From JAXMCK01 sp046349395 (lineage in GTDB: Bacteria; Pseudomonadota; Alphaproteobacteria; Geminicoccales; Geminicoccaceae), in contig JAXMCK010000005.1 of the NCBI GenBank assembly GCA_046349395.1, positions 62,001-126,000 on the forward strand: 64,000 nt of DNA, given 5' to 3'. The notes under the pieces are model-generated. The model was not told the origin of the DNA, ran no database searches, and was given only the letters and a program-made list of their open reading frames with translations. Below, one piece after another: positions 52,023 to 60,733 of the stretch (position 1 is its first letter; every line of letters begins with the position of its first letter). Made by a program: the position numbers and the translations under genes.

Positions 52023-52603
52023 GGCCGCCAGCCCAGGCCTTCGAGCAGCCCCAGCGTCTCGCTCAGCGGCAGCCCCACCACATTGCTGTACGACCCGTTG
52101 ATCGCCGGCACGAAGGCCCCCGCCCGGCCCTGGATCGCATATCCCCCGGCCTTGCCGCGCCACTCGCCGGACGCGAGATAGGCGGCGCGCTCGGCCGCAC
52201 TCAGCCGCTTCATCTGCACCATCGTCATCACGACCCGCTGCACCCGGCGCCCGCCGGGGGCGACCACGCAGAGACCCCCATAGACCCGGTGGCGCCGCCC
52301 GCTCAGCAGGTCGAGGCAGGCCTTGGCCTCGGCCTCCTGCTCGCATTTCGGCAGAATCCGCCGCCCGCAGGCGACGACCGTGTCGGCGGCCAGCACAAAG
52401 GCGTCACCCTCCAGGCGCAGGGCAACGGCCGCGGCCTTCTCGGACGCCAGACGTGCGGCATGGACCCGAGGCAGCTCTTTCCTGTCCCAGGCCTCGTCGA
52501 CGTCGGGGGCGATCACGCTGTCGGGCTCGATGCCGATCTGCCGCAGAAGCTCCAGGCGGCGCGGCGAGGACGAAGCCAGCACCAGACGCGGTGCGGCGGT
52601 CAC
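52019..52603 (-). CDS. maf: Maf-family nucleotide pyrophosphatase
   Basis: A 194-residue Maf/YhdE-type enzyme that hydrolyses non-canonical or dTTP/UTP nucleotides. Motifs: LASSSPRRLELLRQIGI at the N terminus, LAADTVVACG (catalytic Asp), SGRRHRVYGG, and AGGYAIQGRAGAFV. GTG 52603; it follows infA by 1 bp and overlaps the RNase gene by 4 bp. Confidence 0.95.
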   Translation of the reverse strand: MTAAPRLVLASSSPRRLELLRQIGIEPDSVIAPDVDEAWDRKELPRVHAARLASEKAAAVALRLEGDAFVLAADTVVACGRRILPKCEQEAEAKACLDLLSGRRHRVYGGLCVVAPGGRRVQRVVMTMVQMKRLSAAERAAYLASGEWRGKAGGYAIQGRAGAFVPAINGSYSNVVGLPLSETLGLLEGLGWRP

Positions 52604-52604
52604 G

Positions 52605-52823
52605 TCACTTGAAGCGGTAGGTGATCCGGCCGCGCGTCAGGTCATAAGGGGTCATCTCGACCGTGACCTTGTCGCCCGCCAGCACGCGAATCCGGTTCTT
52701 GCGCATCCGACCCGAGGTGTGGGCCAGAACTTCGTGCTCGTTCTCGAGCTTGACCCGAAACATGGCATTGGGCAGCACCTCGGTGACGGTGCCGCCGAAT
52801 TCGATCAGATCCTCTTTCGCCAT
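52605..52823 (-). CDS. infA: Translation initiation factor IF-1
   Basis: A 72-residue S1/OB-fold protein matching IF-1 end to end (MAKEDLIEFGGTVTEVLPNA, then RVKLENEHEVLAHTSGRMRK). First gene of infA-maf-RNase E/G-yacG, the usual alphaproteobacterial order. It is divergent from pmbA; the 127-bp spacer 52824-52950 must hold both promoters. Confidence 0.98.
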   Translation of the reverse strand: MAKEDLIEFGGTVTEVLPNAMFRVKLENEHEVLAHTSGRMRKNRIRVLAGDKVTVEMTPYDLTRGRITYRFK

Positions 52824-52950
52824 TCCAGCTCCATGATGGGCGCGTAGACACGCGCGGCCTCTCTTTGGTGATGCACGCGTGCAAGGTCAAGGCGACCGCC
52901 GTCGCTGCGCCACTCGGCCCCGCCGCCGCGTTCACCTATATCTCCTCTCC

Positions 52951-54279
52951 ATGACCCATGACGATCTCCTCGATGCGGCCCTCGCCGCCGCTGCCTCCGC
53001 CGGTGCCGACGCGGCCGATAGCATGGTCTCCGAGCGGCACGCGCTCGACATCGGCTGGCGTCTCGGCGCGCTCGAGGAGCTGGAGCGCAAGGAGGGCCGC
53101 GAATTGGGCCTCCGCGTGTTCGTCGACGGCCGCACGGCGACGGGTGCCACGACGCTCTTGGATCCGGCCAGCATCCGCGAGCTGGCCCAGGACCTCGTCG
53201 CCAGCGCCCGCCTGCTGCCGGAGGACCCCTGGGCGTTCCTCGCCTCGCCCGACGAGGTGGCGAAGGAGATACCGGATCTGGATCTCGACGATCCGGCCGA
53301 GCCCGCCGTCGAGCAGCTGATGCGCATGGCCGAGACATGCGAGGCTGCGATACGCGCCGTCCCTGGCGTCGCGAAGGCGGAGGCTCAGGCGTGGTGGGGC
53401 CGCCTTCACCTTCGGCTCGGCACCAGCAACGGCTTTCGGGGCAGCTTCCACCGCAGTGGCTGGAGCGTGACCGGGGAGGCTCTGGCCGGCTCGGGTACCG
53501 CCATGGAGCGCGACTGGGCCTATCGGCGCACCACGCATGGCACGGACCTGCCCGAGCCGGAGGTGATCGGCCGCGAGGCCGGGGAACGGGTCGTGCGCCG
53601 GCTGGGTCCGCGCAAGGTCGACACCTGCCAGGTGCCGATCGTCTTCGAGCCGCGCGTGGCCGCGGCATTCGCAGGCCATATAACGGGCGCCATCTCCGGC
53701 GAGGCCATCGCCAACCGCCGAAGCTTCCTGCAGGAGCGCCTCGGCGAGCGTATCGCCGCCCTTGGCATCACCGTCGTCGACGACCCCCTACGGCGCCGCG
53801 GCGTCGGTTCGCGCCCGTTCGACGCCGAAGGCATCGCCTGCCGTACGCGCCGCATCGTCGATGCCGGCGTGCTGACGACCTGGCTGCTCGATCTCTCGAC
53901 GGCGAAGCGCCTGGGCCTCGCCAGTACCGGTCACGCGACCCGCGATCCGGCCGCGATGGGCCGACCCGGCCCGACCAACCTCGTCATCGAGGCCGGCACC
54001 CTCTCCCCGCAGGAACTGATGGCCGACATCCGCGCCGGACTCTACGTCACCGAACTGATCGGCAGCGGCGTGTCGACGGTGACCGGCGACTATAGCCGCG
54101 GTGCTGCCGGCTTCTGGATCGAGAATGGCGAGATCGCCTATCCCGTCAGCGAGATCACCATCGCCGGCAACCTGAGCACCATGCTGCAGCAGATGACCCC
54201 GGCGTACGACCTTGAGATCCGGGGCGAGCGGGACGCGCCGACCATCCGCATCGACGGGATGACGGTCGCCGGCCGCTGA
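52951..54279 (+). CDS. pmbA: PmbA/TldE-type metalloprotease subunit
   Basis: A 442-residue TldD/PmbA-family protein; together with TldD it processes peptides such as microcin B17 and CcdA in E. coli. The TldD active HExxxH is absent, as expected for the PmbA/TldE subunit. Conserved blocks include GRTATGATT, the FEPRVAAAFAGHITGAISGE segment and GSGVSTVTGDYSRGAAGFWI near the C terminus. ATG 52951 is chosen. Confidence 0.93.
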   Translation: MTHDDLLDAALAAAASAGADAADSMVSERHALDIGWRLGALEELERKEGRELGLRVFVDGRTATGATTLLDPASIRELAQDLVASARLLPEDPWAFLASPDEVAKEIPDLDLDDPAEPAVEQLMRMAETCEAAIRAVPGVAKAEAQAWWGRLHLRLGTSNGFRGSFHRSGWSVTGEALAGSGTAMERDWAYRRTTHGTDLPEPEVIGREAGERVVRRLGPRKVDTCQVPIVFEPRVAAAFAGHITGAISGEAIANRRSFLQERLGERIAALGITVVDDPLRRRGVGSRPFDAEGIACRTRRIVDAGVLTTWLLDLSTAKRLGLASTGHATRDPAAMGRPGPTNLVIEAGTLSPQELMADIRAGLYVTELIGSGVSTVTGDYSRGAAGFWIENGEIAYPVSEITIAGNLSTMLQQMTPAYDLEIRGERDAPTIRIDGMTVAGR

Positions 54280-54319
54280 CGATCCTGCAAAGCCCGTACG
54301 CTGCGACCATATCGGGATC

Positions 54320-55144
54320 ATGCAAGCAGTTCCGAACTTCCCCGCCGCCGACGGCGACGTCGCGCGGGCCCGCGAGGCCGTGCTCGAAGCCGGCCGCATC
54401 GCCATGTGCTTTTTCCGCAAGAAGCACGAGCGCTGGGAGAAGGGTCCTGGCCAGATCGTCACCGAGGCCGACATCGCCATCGACCGCTACCTCGCCACGG
54501 CCCTGCGCGCCGGCAACGAGGGCGACGGGTGGCTGTCCGAGGAGACCGAGGACGATCCGACCCGCCTCGGCCGCTCGCGCGTCTGGGTGGTCGACCCGAT
54601 CGACGGCACCCGCTCCTACGCCGACGGTGTGCCCGAGTTCTCGATCAGCGTGGCGCTGCTCGTCGACGACGTCCCCGCCCTGGGCTTCGTCTACAATCCG
54701 GCGACCGAGGAGATGTTCGAGGCCCGTGCCGGATCGGGTACGCTCCTCAACGGCCGCCCGGTCCACGTCGCACCGCGAACCACGCTCGCCGGGGCGAAGA
54801 TCGTCTGCTCCAGCACCGAGAACCGCAGGCGGCACTTCGCGGATGTCCTGCCCAGCGTCGAGCTCTCCACCATCGGCTCGTTGGCCTACAAGCTCGCACT
54901 CGTCGCCGCCGGCCGCTTCGACGGCTACATCAGTTGGCGCCGCACCAACGACTGGGACATCGCGGCCGCCGTCCTCTTGCTGGCCGAGTCCGGTGCGACG
55001 CTGACCGACGCCGAGGGCATGTCCATCTCCCTCAATCGCCCCACACCGCAGCACCGGGGCATCCTCGCCGCAGCCCCCGACCTGCACCGCGCCCTGCTGG
55101 GGGCCACCGATTCCGCACGCCAGAAAGCCCTGGCCGGCGCGTGA
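54320..55144 (+). CDS. Inositol monophosphatase-family phosphatase
   Basis: A 274-residue Mg2+-dependent phosphatase (IMPase/CysQ/HisN type). Metal-binding motifs: VTEADIAIDR, SEETED, WVVDPIDGTRSY and the C-terminal NDWDIAAA. The substrate (inositol phosphate, PAP or histidinol phosphate) cannot be decided. 40 bp after pmbA, same strand. Confidence 0.93.
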   Translation: MQAVPNFPAADGDVARAREAVLEAGRIAMCFFRKKHERWEKGPGQIVTEADIAIDRYLATALRAGNEGDGWLSEETEDDPTRLGRSRVWVVDPIDGTRSYADGVPEFSISVALLVDDVPALGFVYNPATEEMFEARAGSGTLLNGRPVHVAPRTTLAGAKIVCSSTENRRRHFADVLPSVELSTIGSLAYKLALVAAGRFDGYISWRRTNDWDIAAAVLLLAESGATLTDAEGMSISLNRPTPQHRGILAAAPDLHRALLGATDSARQKALAGA

Positions 55145-55199
55145 CCTTGCCGCAGCGCTGCTGCTAGAAGGCCGCTTCCCTCGCCTCGAAAGCGCGCTG

Positions 55200-56270
55200 A
55201 TGTCGAATCTCTCCGCCGCCGCCCTGAAAGCCCTGGCCGTCCTCGTCGTCCGCGCCACGGGGAGCAGACCCGAGGAGGCGGAGATCGTCGCCGACCATCT
55301 GGTCGCCGCCAACCTCGCCGGGCACGACAGCCACGGCATCGGCATGCTGCCGGACTATGTCCGCCTCGTGCACGAGAAGCTGCTGGTGCCGAACCAGACC
55401 TTGCGCCTCATCGCCGATGCCGGCGGGCTGCTGCACTTCGACGGCGGCCGCGGCTACGGCCACGTGATGGCGAGCGAGGCGATGGGCCACGGCATCGAGC
55501 GCGCCCGCCGCCAAGGTGCGGCCGTCGTGGCGCTGAAGAACGCCAGCCATGTCGGCCGCATCGGCGACTACACCGAGCAGTGTGCCGCTGCCGGCATGGT
55601 CTCGATCCACTTCGTGAACGTCGGCGATCACGAGCCGCACCAGGCACCCTTCGCCTGCGCCGCCCCCCGCCTCGGCACCAACCCCTTCAGCGCCGGCCTG
55701 CCCGGTGACGGCGGGACCGAGATCTTCCTCGACATGGCGACGAGTGCCATCGCCTTCGGCAAGGCCCGGGTCGCCCGCAACAAGGGGGTGCCCGTTCCCG
55801 AGGCCACCGTGATCGACAAGGAAGGCCGCCCCACCACCGATCCGACCGCACTCGTCGACAATCACGAGGGAGCACTCCTCGCCTTCGGCCTGCACAAGGG
55901 CTCCGGCCTCGCCATCATGTGCGAGATGCTGGGTGCCGCACTCACGGGCGGGCAGACGATCGCCCCGCACCACCCGCGCCAGGGCGGCATTCTCAACAGC
56001 ATGCTCTCGATCATCATCGACCCCGCGGCGCTGGGCGATCCGGCGGCGATCAAGGGCGAGGTCCGGGCGGTGAAGAGCTACATCAAGGCCTCGCCCGTCG
56101 CCCCGGCCTTTCCCGAGGTGCTGCTGCCGGGCGAGCCCGAGGCGCGTGCCCGCGTGGTCCGCGGCCGGGACGGTGTCCCGATCGACGCGAAGAGCCTCGC
56201 CGACATCCTGGCCGCCGGCGAGAGCCTGGGGGTCGCCCGCGCCGATCTGGAACGGGCGCTCGCCGTCTGA
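55200..56270 (+). CDS. Ldh/YlbC-family NAD(P)-dependent 2-hydroxyacid dehydrogenase
   Basis: A 356-residue dehydrogenase of the malate/L-lactate/L-sulfolactate (type 2) family. Family residues: GHDSHGIGMLPDYV (catalytic His), HVGRIGDYTEQ and the nucleotide-binding HFVNVG region; C-terminal GHKGSGL-like block LHKGSGLAIMCE. Acts on an L-2-hydroxyacid such as malate, sulfolactate or hydroxyglutarate. The next oxidoreductase starts at its stop (TGATG), suggesting joint metabolism. Confidence 0.92.
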   Translation: MSNLSAAALKALAVLVVRATGSRPEEAEIVADHLVAANLAGHDSHGIGMLPDYVRLVHEKLLVPNQTLRLIADAGGLLHFDGGRGYGHVMASEAMGHGIERARRQGAAVVALKNASHVGRIGDYTEQCAAAGMVSIHFVNVGDHEPHQAPFACAAPRLGTNPFSAGLPGDGGTEIFLDMATSAIAFGKARVARNKGVPVPEATVIDKEGRPTTDPTALVDNHEGALLAFGLHKGSGLAIMCEMLGAALTGGQTIAPHHPRQGGILNSMLSIIIDPAALGDPAAIKGEVRAVKSYIKASPVAPAFPEVLLPGEPEARARVVRGRDGVPIDAKSLADILAAGESLGVARADLERALAV

Positions 56271-57397
56271 TGGAGAAGGTCGACTGCGTCGTCGTCGGGG
56301 CCGGCGTCGTCGGCCTCGCCATCGCCCGACGGCTCGCCATGTCGGGCCGCGACGTCATCGTGCTGGAACGGGGACCGACCATCGGCAGCGAGACCAGCTC
56401 GCGCAACAGCGAGGTGATCCACGCCGGCATCTATTACCCCAAGGGCTCCCGCAAGGCGCGCTATTGCATCGCGGGCAAGGAGTTCCTCTACCGTTACTGC
56501 GAGGAGCGCGGCATCGCGCACGAGCGCTGCGGCAAGCTGATCGTGGCGACCACGCCTGAGCAGGTCGCCACGCTCGACAGGATCCGCATCAACGCCGCGG
56601 CCCTCGGCATGCCCGACCTCGATCCCTGGCCCGCCGAGCGCGCCATGGAGCTGGAGCCGGCCCTCTTCTGCACCGGTGCCTTGTGGTCGCCGACGACGGG
56701 CATCATCGACAGCCACGGCCTGATGCTGGCCTATCAGGGCGATGCCGAGAGTCGCGGGGCCATGCTCGCCTTCAACGCGCCGCTGGAGAGCGCCCATGTC
56801 CGCGAGGACGGCATCGAGCTCGCCGTCGGCGGCGCCGAGCCGATGCACCTCCTGGCCGACAAGGTGGTGAACAGTGCCGGCCTCTACGCGCCGGCCGTGG
56901 CCTCGACCATCGCCGGGCTCGATCCCGAGATGGTCCCGACCGCCCACTACTGCAAAGGCAGCTACTACACGCTCTCCGGCCGCTCGCCCTTCCACCGGCT
57001 GATCTACCCGGTTCCCGAGCAGGCCGGTCTCGGCGTCCACGTGACCGTCGATCTCGCCGGCCAGTGCCGCTTCGGCCCCGACATCGAGTGGGTCGACGGC
57101 ATCGATTACGACGTCGACCCGCACCGGGCCGACGTGTTCTACGCCGAGGTGCGCAAATACTGGCCGGCCCTGCCGGATGGCGCCCTCCAGCCGGGCTATG
57201 CTGGCGTCAGGCCCAAGATTACGCCGGCCGGCGGACTCGCCATCGACTTCGTCATCGACGGCCCCGAGCGCCACGGCATCCCCGGCCTCGTCAATCTCTT
57301 CGGCATCGAGAGCCCCGGCCTCACGGCCTCCTGGCCCATCGCCCAGGCCGTCGCCCGACGCCTCGGCCTCGTCGCCCTCAACGACGACTTCGTCTGA
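56270..57397 (+). CDS. L-2-hydroxyglutarate oxidase-like FAD oxidoreductase
   Basis: A 375-residue FAD-dependent oxidoreductase of the LhgO/L2HGDH family. Rossmann motif VVVGAGVVGLAIAR; signature SSRNSEVIHAGIYYPKGSRKA-type region (about 43-63); C-terminal FGIESPGLTAS. LhgO oxidises L-2-hydroxyglutarate to 2-oxoglutarate, feeding electrons to quinone. ATG 56270 overlaps the Ldh stop; the longer upstream frame is a shadow. Confidence 0.92.
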   Translation: MEKVDCVVVGAGVVGLAIARRLAMSGRDVIVLERGPTIGSETSSRNSEVIHAGIYYPKGSRKARYCIAGKEFLYRYCEERGIAHERCGKLIVATTPEQVATLDRIRINAAALGMPDLDPWPAERAMELEPALFCTGALWSPTTGIIDSHGLMLAYQGDAESRGAMLAFNAPLESAHVREDGIELAVGGAEPMHLLADKVVNSAGLYAPAVASTIAGLDPEMVPTAHYCKGSYYTLSGRSPFHRLIYPVPEQAGLGVHVTVDLAGQCRFGPDIEWVDGIDYDVDPHRADVFYAEVRKYWPALPDGALQPGYAGVRPKITPAGGLAIDFVIDGPERHGIPGLVNLFGIESPGLTASWPIAQAVARRLGLVALNDDFV

Positions 57398-57403
57398 CAG
57401 CAG

Positions 57404-57496
57404 TCAGAAGCCGATCGACACCTGACGGTGTTCTTCGAGCACGAAGGTCAACACCGCGCCGACGAGGTAGAGATAGACCAGCAGTCGCCCCAACAT
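57404..57496 (-). CDS. Small membrane peptide (30 aa)
   Basis: A 30-residue ATG-initiated ORF with one hydrophobic segment (LLVYLYLVGAVLTFVL, residues 5-20) and a polar C-terminal tail. A strong Shine-Dalgarno GGAGGAG (about 57504-57510) at normal spacing supports translation. It reads in the same direction as soxYZ, 93 bp downstream of soxZ's stop, so it may be the last gene of that operon or an independent small membrane protein. Function unknown. Confidence 0.5.
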   Translation of the reverse strand: MLGRLLVYLYLVGAVLTFVLEEHRQVSIGF

Positions 57497-57588
57497 GACG
57501 TCGTCTCCTCCGCACCCGCTGTGCGGACGTTCGCGTCAAGTTGGCAGCAGACGCACGTTGCCGCTGTGATGCAGCGCACAACCCGACG

Positions 57589-57918
57589 TCAGGCGATCTT
57601 CAGCGGCACGTCGGTCGCATAGATCCCGCCGTCGTCGTCGTACCAGCGAAGCTCCAGCCGCCCCGGGCGCTCGGCCCGGAGATCGAAGGCGATGTAGGGA
57701 CTGGCGGCGATCGAGGTGTGCAGCTCGACGTCGATCACCGGCTCGCCGTCCAGCGTGCAGGTGAACCGATTGATGATCCGCCGCGGCACCAGCGCGCCAT
57801 CGGCTTCCCGCCGGCGGCCGTTCTCCATCGGGTGCGAGATCATCGTGCGCACCTCGACGATCCCGCCCTTGCCGACCCCGTCCAGCAGCTTCACCCGGAT
57901 GCGTGGCGGCTCGTCCAT
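57589..57918 (-). CDS. soxZ: Thiosulfate-oxidation carrier subunit SoxZ
   Basis: A 109-residue SoxZ; with SoxY it forms the periplasmic carrier that holds sulfur intermediates during thiosulfate or sulfide oxidation. The Ig-like fold is recognisable (RIRVKLLDGVGKGGIVEVRT, then HPMENGRR and FTCTLDGEPV). ATG 57918; a GTG at 57924 would give GTGA overlap with soxY. Confidence 0.92.
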   Translation of the reverse strand: MDEPPRIRVKLLDGVGKGGIVEVRTMISHPMENGRRREADGALVPRRIINRFTCTLDGEPVIDVELHTSIAASPYIAFDLRAERPGRLELRWYDDDGGIYATDVPLKIA

Positions 57919-57920
57919 GC

Positions 57921-58379
57921 TCACCCGCAACCGCCGACGCTGACTGTCACCGGCGCGCTGCCGAGGAACACGTCACCCTTGCCCGTCTCGCCCACCGCCC
58001 AGACCGTCTGGCTGCCGGCCAGCCGGATCCGCGTCGCCACCCGCGCCCGCCCGGAGAGCGCGGTGAAGGTGCAGCGCAGGATCACCGGTTCGGGATTGGC
58101 CGGTGCCACCAGCTGCAGCCAGACCACCCGATCCGCGGCCTCCATCGCCGAAGGCGCTTCGAGCGTGATGGGCACGCTGCTCCCGTCCTCGACCGCTGCC
58201 TGCAGGTCGATGCGGATGCGCTCCGCCCCTGGTGTCCGCCCGGCCAGCAGGCGGGCGACATCGGGCGGCGCCACCTCGTCCGCTTTTGCGCCTCGGGGCA
58301 GGAGCCAGCCGGCAAGGGCGGCAGCCCGAAGGACCTCCCGCCGCCCGAAACCTTCGCCGTCGTCGCCGTCGCTGGACAT
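57921..58379 (-). CDS. soxY: Thiosulfate-oxidation carrier subunit SoxY
   Basis: A 152-residue SoxY. A Tat signal (GRREVLRAAALAGWLL) exports it; the C terminus SVGGCG ends one Gly short of the canonical GGCGG swinging arm, but the sulfur-carrying Cys is present. Divergent from the cytochrome/flavocytochrome pair across a ~71-bp spacer (58380-58450) that must contain both promoters. Confidence 0.92.
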   Translation of the reverse strand: MSSDGDDGEGFGRREVLRAAALAGWLLPRGAKADEVAPPDVARLLAGRTPGAERIRIDLQAAVEDGSSVPITLEAPSAMEAADRVVWLQLVAPANPEPVILRCTFTALSGRARVATRIRLAGSQTVWAVGETGKGDVFLGSAPVTVSVGGCG

Positions 58380-58450
58380 GCCCGATGCGCACCCCCAAGG
58401 TACCCGCGAGCATAAGTGGGCCGAAGCGCCCTAGAAATCACCGGGTGGCG

Positions 58451-58738
58451 ATGACGAAGCTTGGCCCCCTTCTGCTGCTCCTCCTGGTGCCCGCTGCCGT
58501 GGCCCGGGCGGAGCCGACGCCGCAGGCGATCGCCGGCAACTGCATCGTCTGCCATTCCCCGACGGCACCTCGCGAGGCGATCCCCCGCCTCGCCGGCCGG
58601 CCTTCCGCCGAGCTGATCTCCCTGCTCCTGGCCTTCAAGGCCGGCACGCGCCCCGCCACGATCATGAACCGCATCACGAAGGGCTACACTGACGAGCAGC
58701 TCTCCGCCGTGGCGGTCCTGATGGCCCAGGGCTCCTGA
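58451..58738 (+). CDS. Small c-type cytochrome (FccA/SoxE-like)
   Basis: A 95-residue periplasmic cytochrome with a signal peptide (about 1-20) and a single heme site CIVCH; the distal Met is probably in ATIMNR. It pairs with the flavoprotein gene that starts at its stop (TGATG), as in flavocytochrome c sulfide dehydrogenase. ATG 58451 is preferred; GTG 58445 is in frame. Confidence 0.88.
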   Translation: MTKLGPLLLLLLVPAAVARAEPTPQAIAGNCIVCHSPTAPREAIPRLAGRPSAELISLLLAFKAGTRPATIMNRITKGYTDEQLSAVAVLMAQGS

Positions 58739-59976
58739 TGACGACCCGCCGCCGCCTGCTGGGCGCCGCCGCAGCGACCGTCGCCGCCCCGCGCATCGCC
58801 CGCGGTGCCGCACCGCGTGCCGTGATCGTCGGCGGTGGCTTCGGCGGTGCGACCGCCGCCCGTTACCTCCGCCGCCTCGATCCCTCGCTCGACGTCACCC
58901 TCGTCGACCGCAGCGCCGACTACCTCACCTGCCCGTTCAGCAACCTCGTCCTGGTCGGCGAGCGCCGCCTCGACGATCTGCGCCAGGACCGGAGCGGCCT
59001 CGCCAGCACGGGCATCACGCTCGTCACCGGCGAGGTCGCGGGCGTCGACGCCACCGCACGCAAGGTGTCGCTCGCCGACGGCGCCGCCCTCGCCTACGAC
59101 CGCCTGCTGCTCGCCCCCGGCATCGACATCGTCTGGAACGGCCTCCAGGGCTACGACGAGGCTGCCGCCTCGCTCATGCCGCACGCCTGGAAGGCCGGCC
59201 CGCAGACCGAGCTTCTCAAGCGCCAGCTCCAGGCCATGCCCGACGGCGGCACCGTCATCATCACGGCCCCGGCCGCCCCCTATCGTTGCCCGCCGGGACC
59301 CTATGAGCGGGCCTCCCTCATCGCCTGGTGGCTCGGTCGCGCCAAGCCGCGGTCCAAGGTCCTGATCCTCGACGCCAAGGACAGCTTCTCCAAGCAGGCG
59401 CTGTTCCTGCAGGCCTTCGCCGACCTCTATCCGGGCCGCGTCGAGTGGATCGGTGCCGCTGCCGGCGGCCACGTCACCCGTGTCGACCCGGCCGCGATGT
59501 CCGTCGAGACCGACATGGGCAGCGAGACGGGTGCCGTGATCAACGTCATCCCGCCGCAACAGGCCGGCCGCATCGCCGCCCTCGCCGGCACGACCGACGC
59601 CAAGGGCTGGTGCCCCGTCGATCCGACGACGCTGGAATCGACCCTCGTCCCCGGCATCCACGTCATCGGCGACGCCTGCATCGCCGGCCCGATGCCGAAA
59701 TCCGCCACCGCCGCCAACAGCCAGGCCAAGGCCGCCGCCGCGGCCATCGTCGCCCTGCTCCGCGGCGACCCGCCGCCCGAGCCGATCTACGCCAACACCT
59801 GCTACAGCCTGCTCGACCCGACCGACGCGATCTCGGTCACGGGCGTCTACGGCGTCGGTCCCAAAGGGATCGCCGAGCTCGCCGGCGGTGTGAGCGCACC
59901 CGACGCCGACCGCACCAAGGAAGCCGCCTACGCCCGCGACTGGTACGCCGGGATCGTCCAGGACAGCTTCGGCTAG
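58738..59976 (+). CDS. fccB: Flavocytochrome c sulfide dehydrogenase, flavoprotein subunit
   Basis: A 412-residue FAD protein oxidising sulfide in the periplasm and passing electrons to its cytochrome partner. A Tat signal (TTRRRLLGAAAATV) leads; the Rossmann motif is VIVGGGFGGATAA, the redox cysteines lie in LTCPFSN and RCPPGPYERA, and the second nucleotide motif VHVIGDACIAGPMPKSA precedes a C-terminal family domain. Together with soxYZ it forms a small sulfur-oxidation cluster. Confidence 0.94.
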   Translation: MTTRRRLLGAAAATVAAPRIARGAAPRAVIVGGGFGGATAARYLRRLDPSLDVTLVDRSADYLTCPFSNLVLVGERRLDDLRQDRSGLASTGITLVTGEVAGVDATARKVSLADGAALAYDRLLLAPGIDIVWNGLQGYDEAAASLMPHAWKAGPQTELLKRQLQAMPDGGTVIITAPAAPYRCPPGPYERASLIAWWLGRAKPRSKVLILDAKDSFSKQALFLQAFADLYPGRVEWIGAAAGGHVTRVDPAAMSVETDMGSETGAVINVIPPQQAGRIAALAGTTDAKGWCPVDPTTLESTLVPGIHVIGDACIAGPMPKSATAANSQAKAAAAAIVALLRGDPPPEPIYANTCYSLLDPTDAISVTGVYGVGPKGIAELAGGVSAPDADRTKEAAYARDWYAGIVQDSFG

Positions 59977-59977
59977 G

Positions 59978-60729
<752 letters not shown>

Positions 60730-60733
<4 letters not shown>

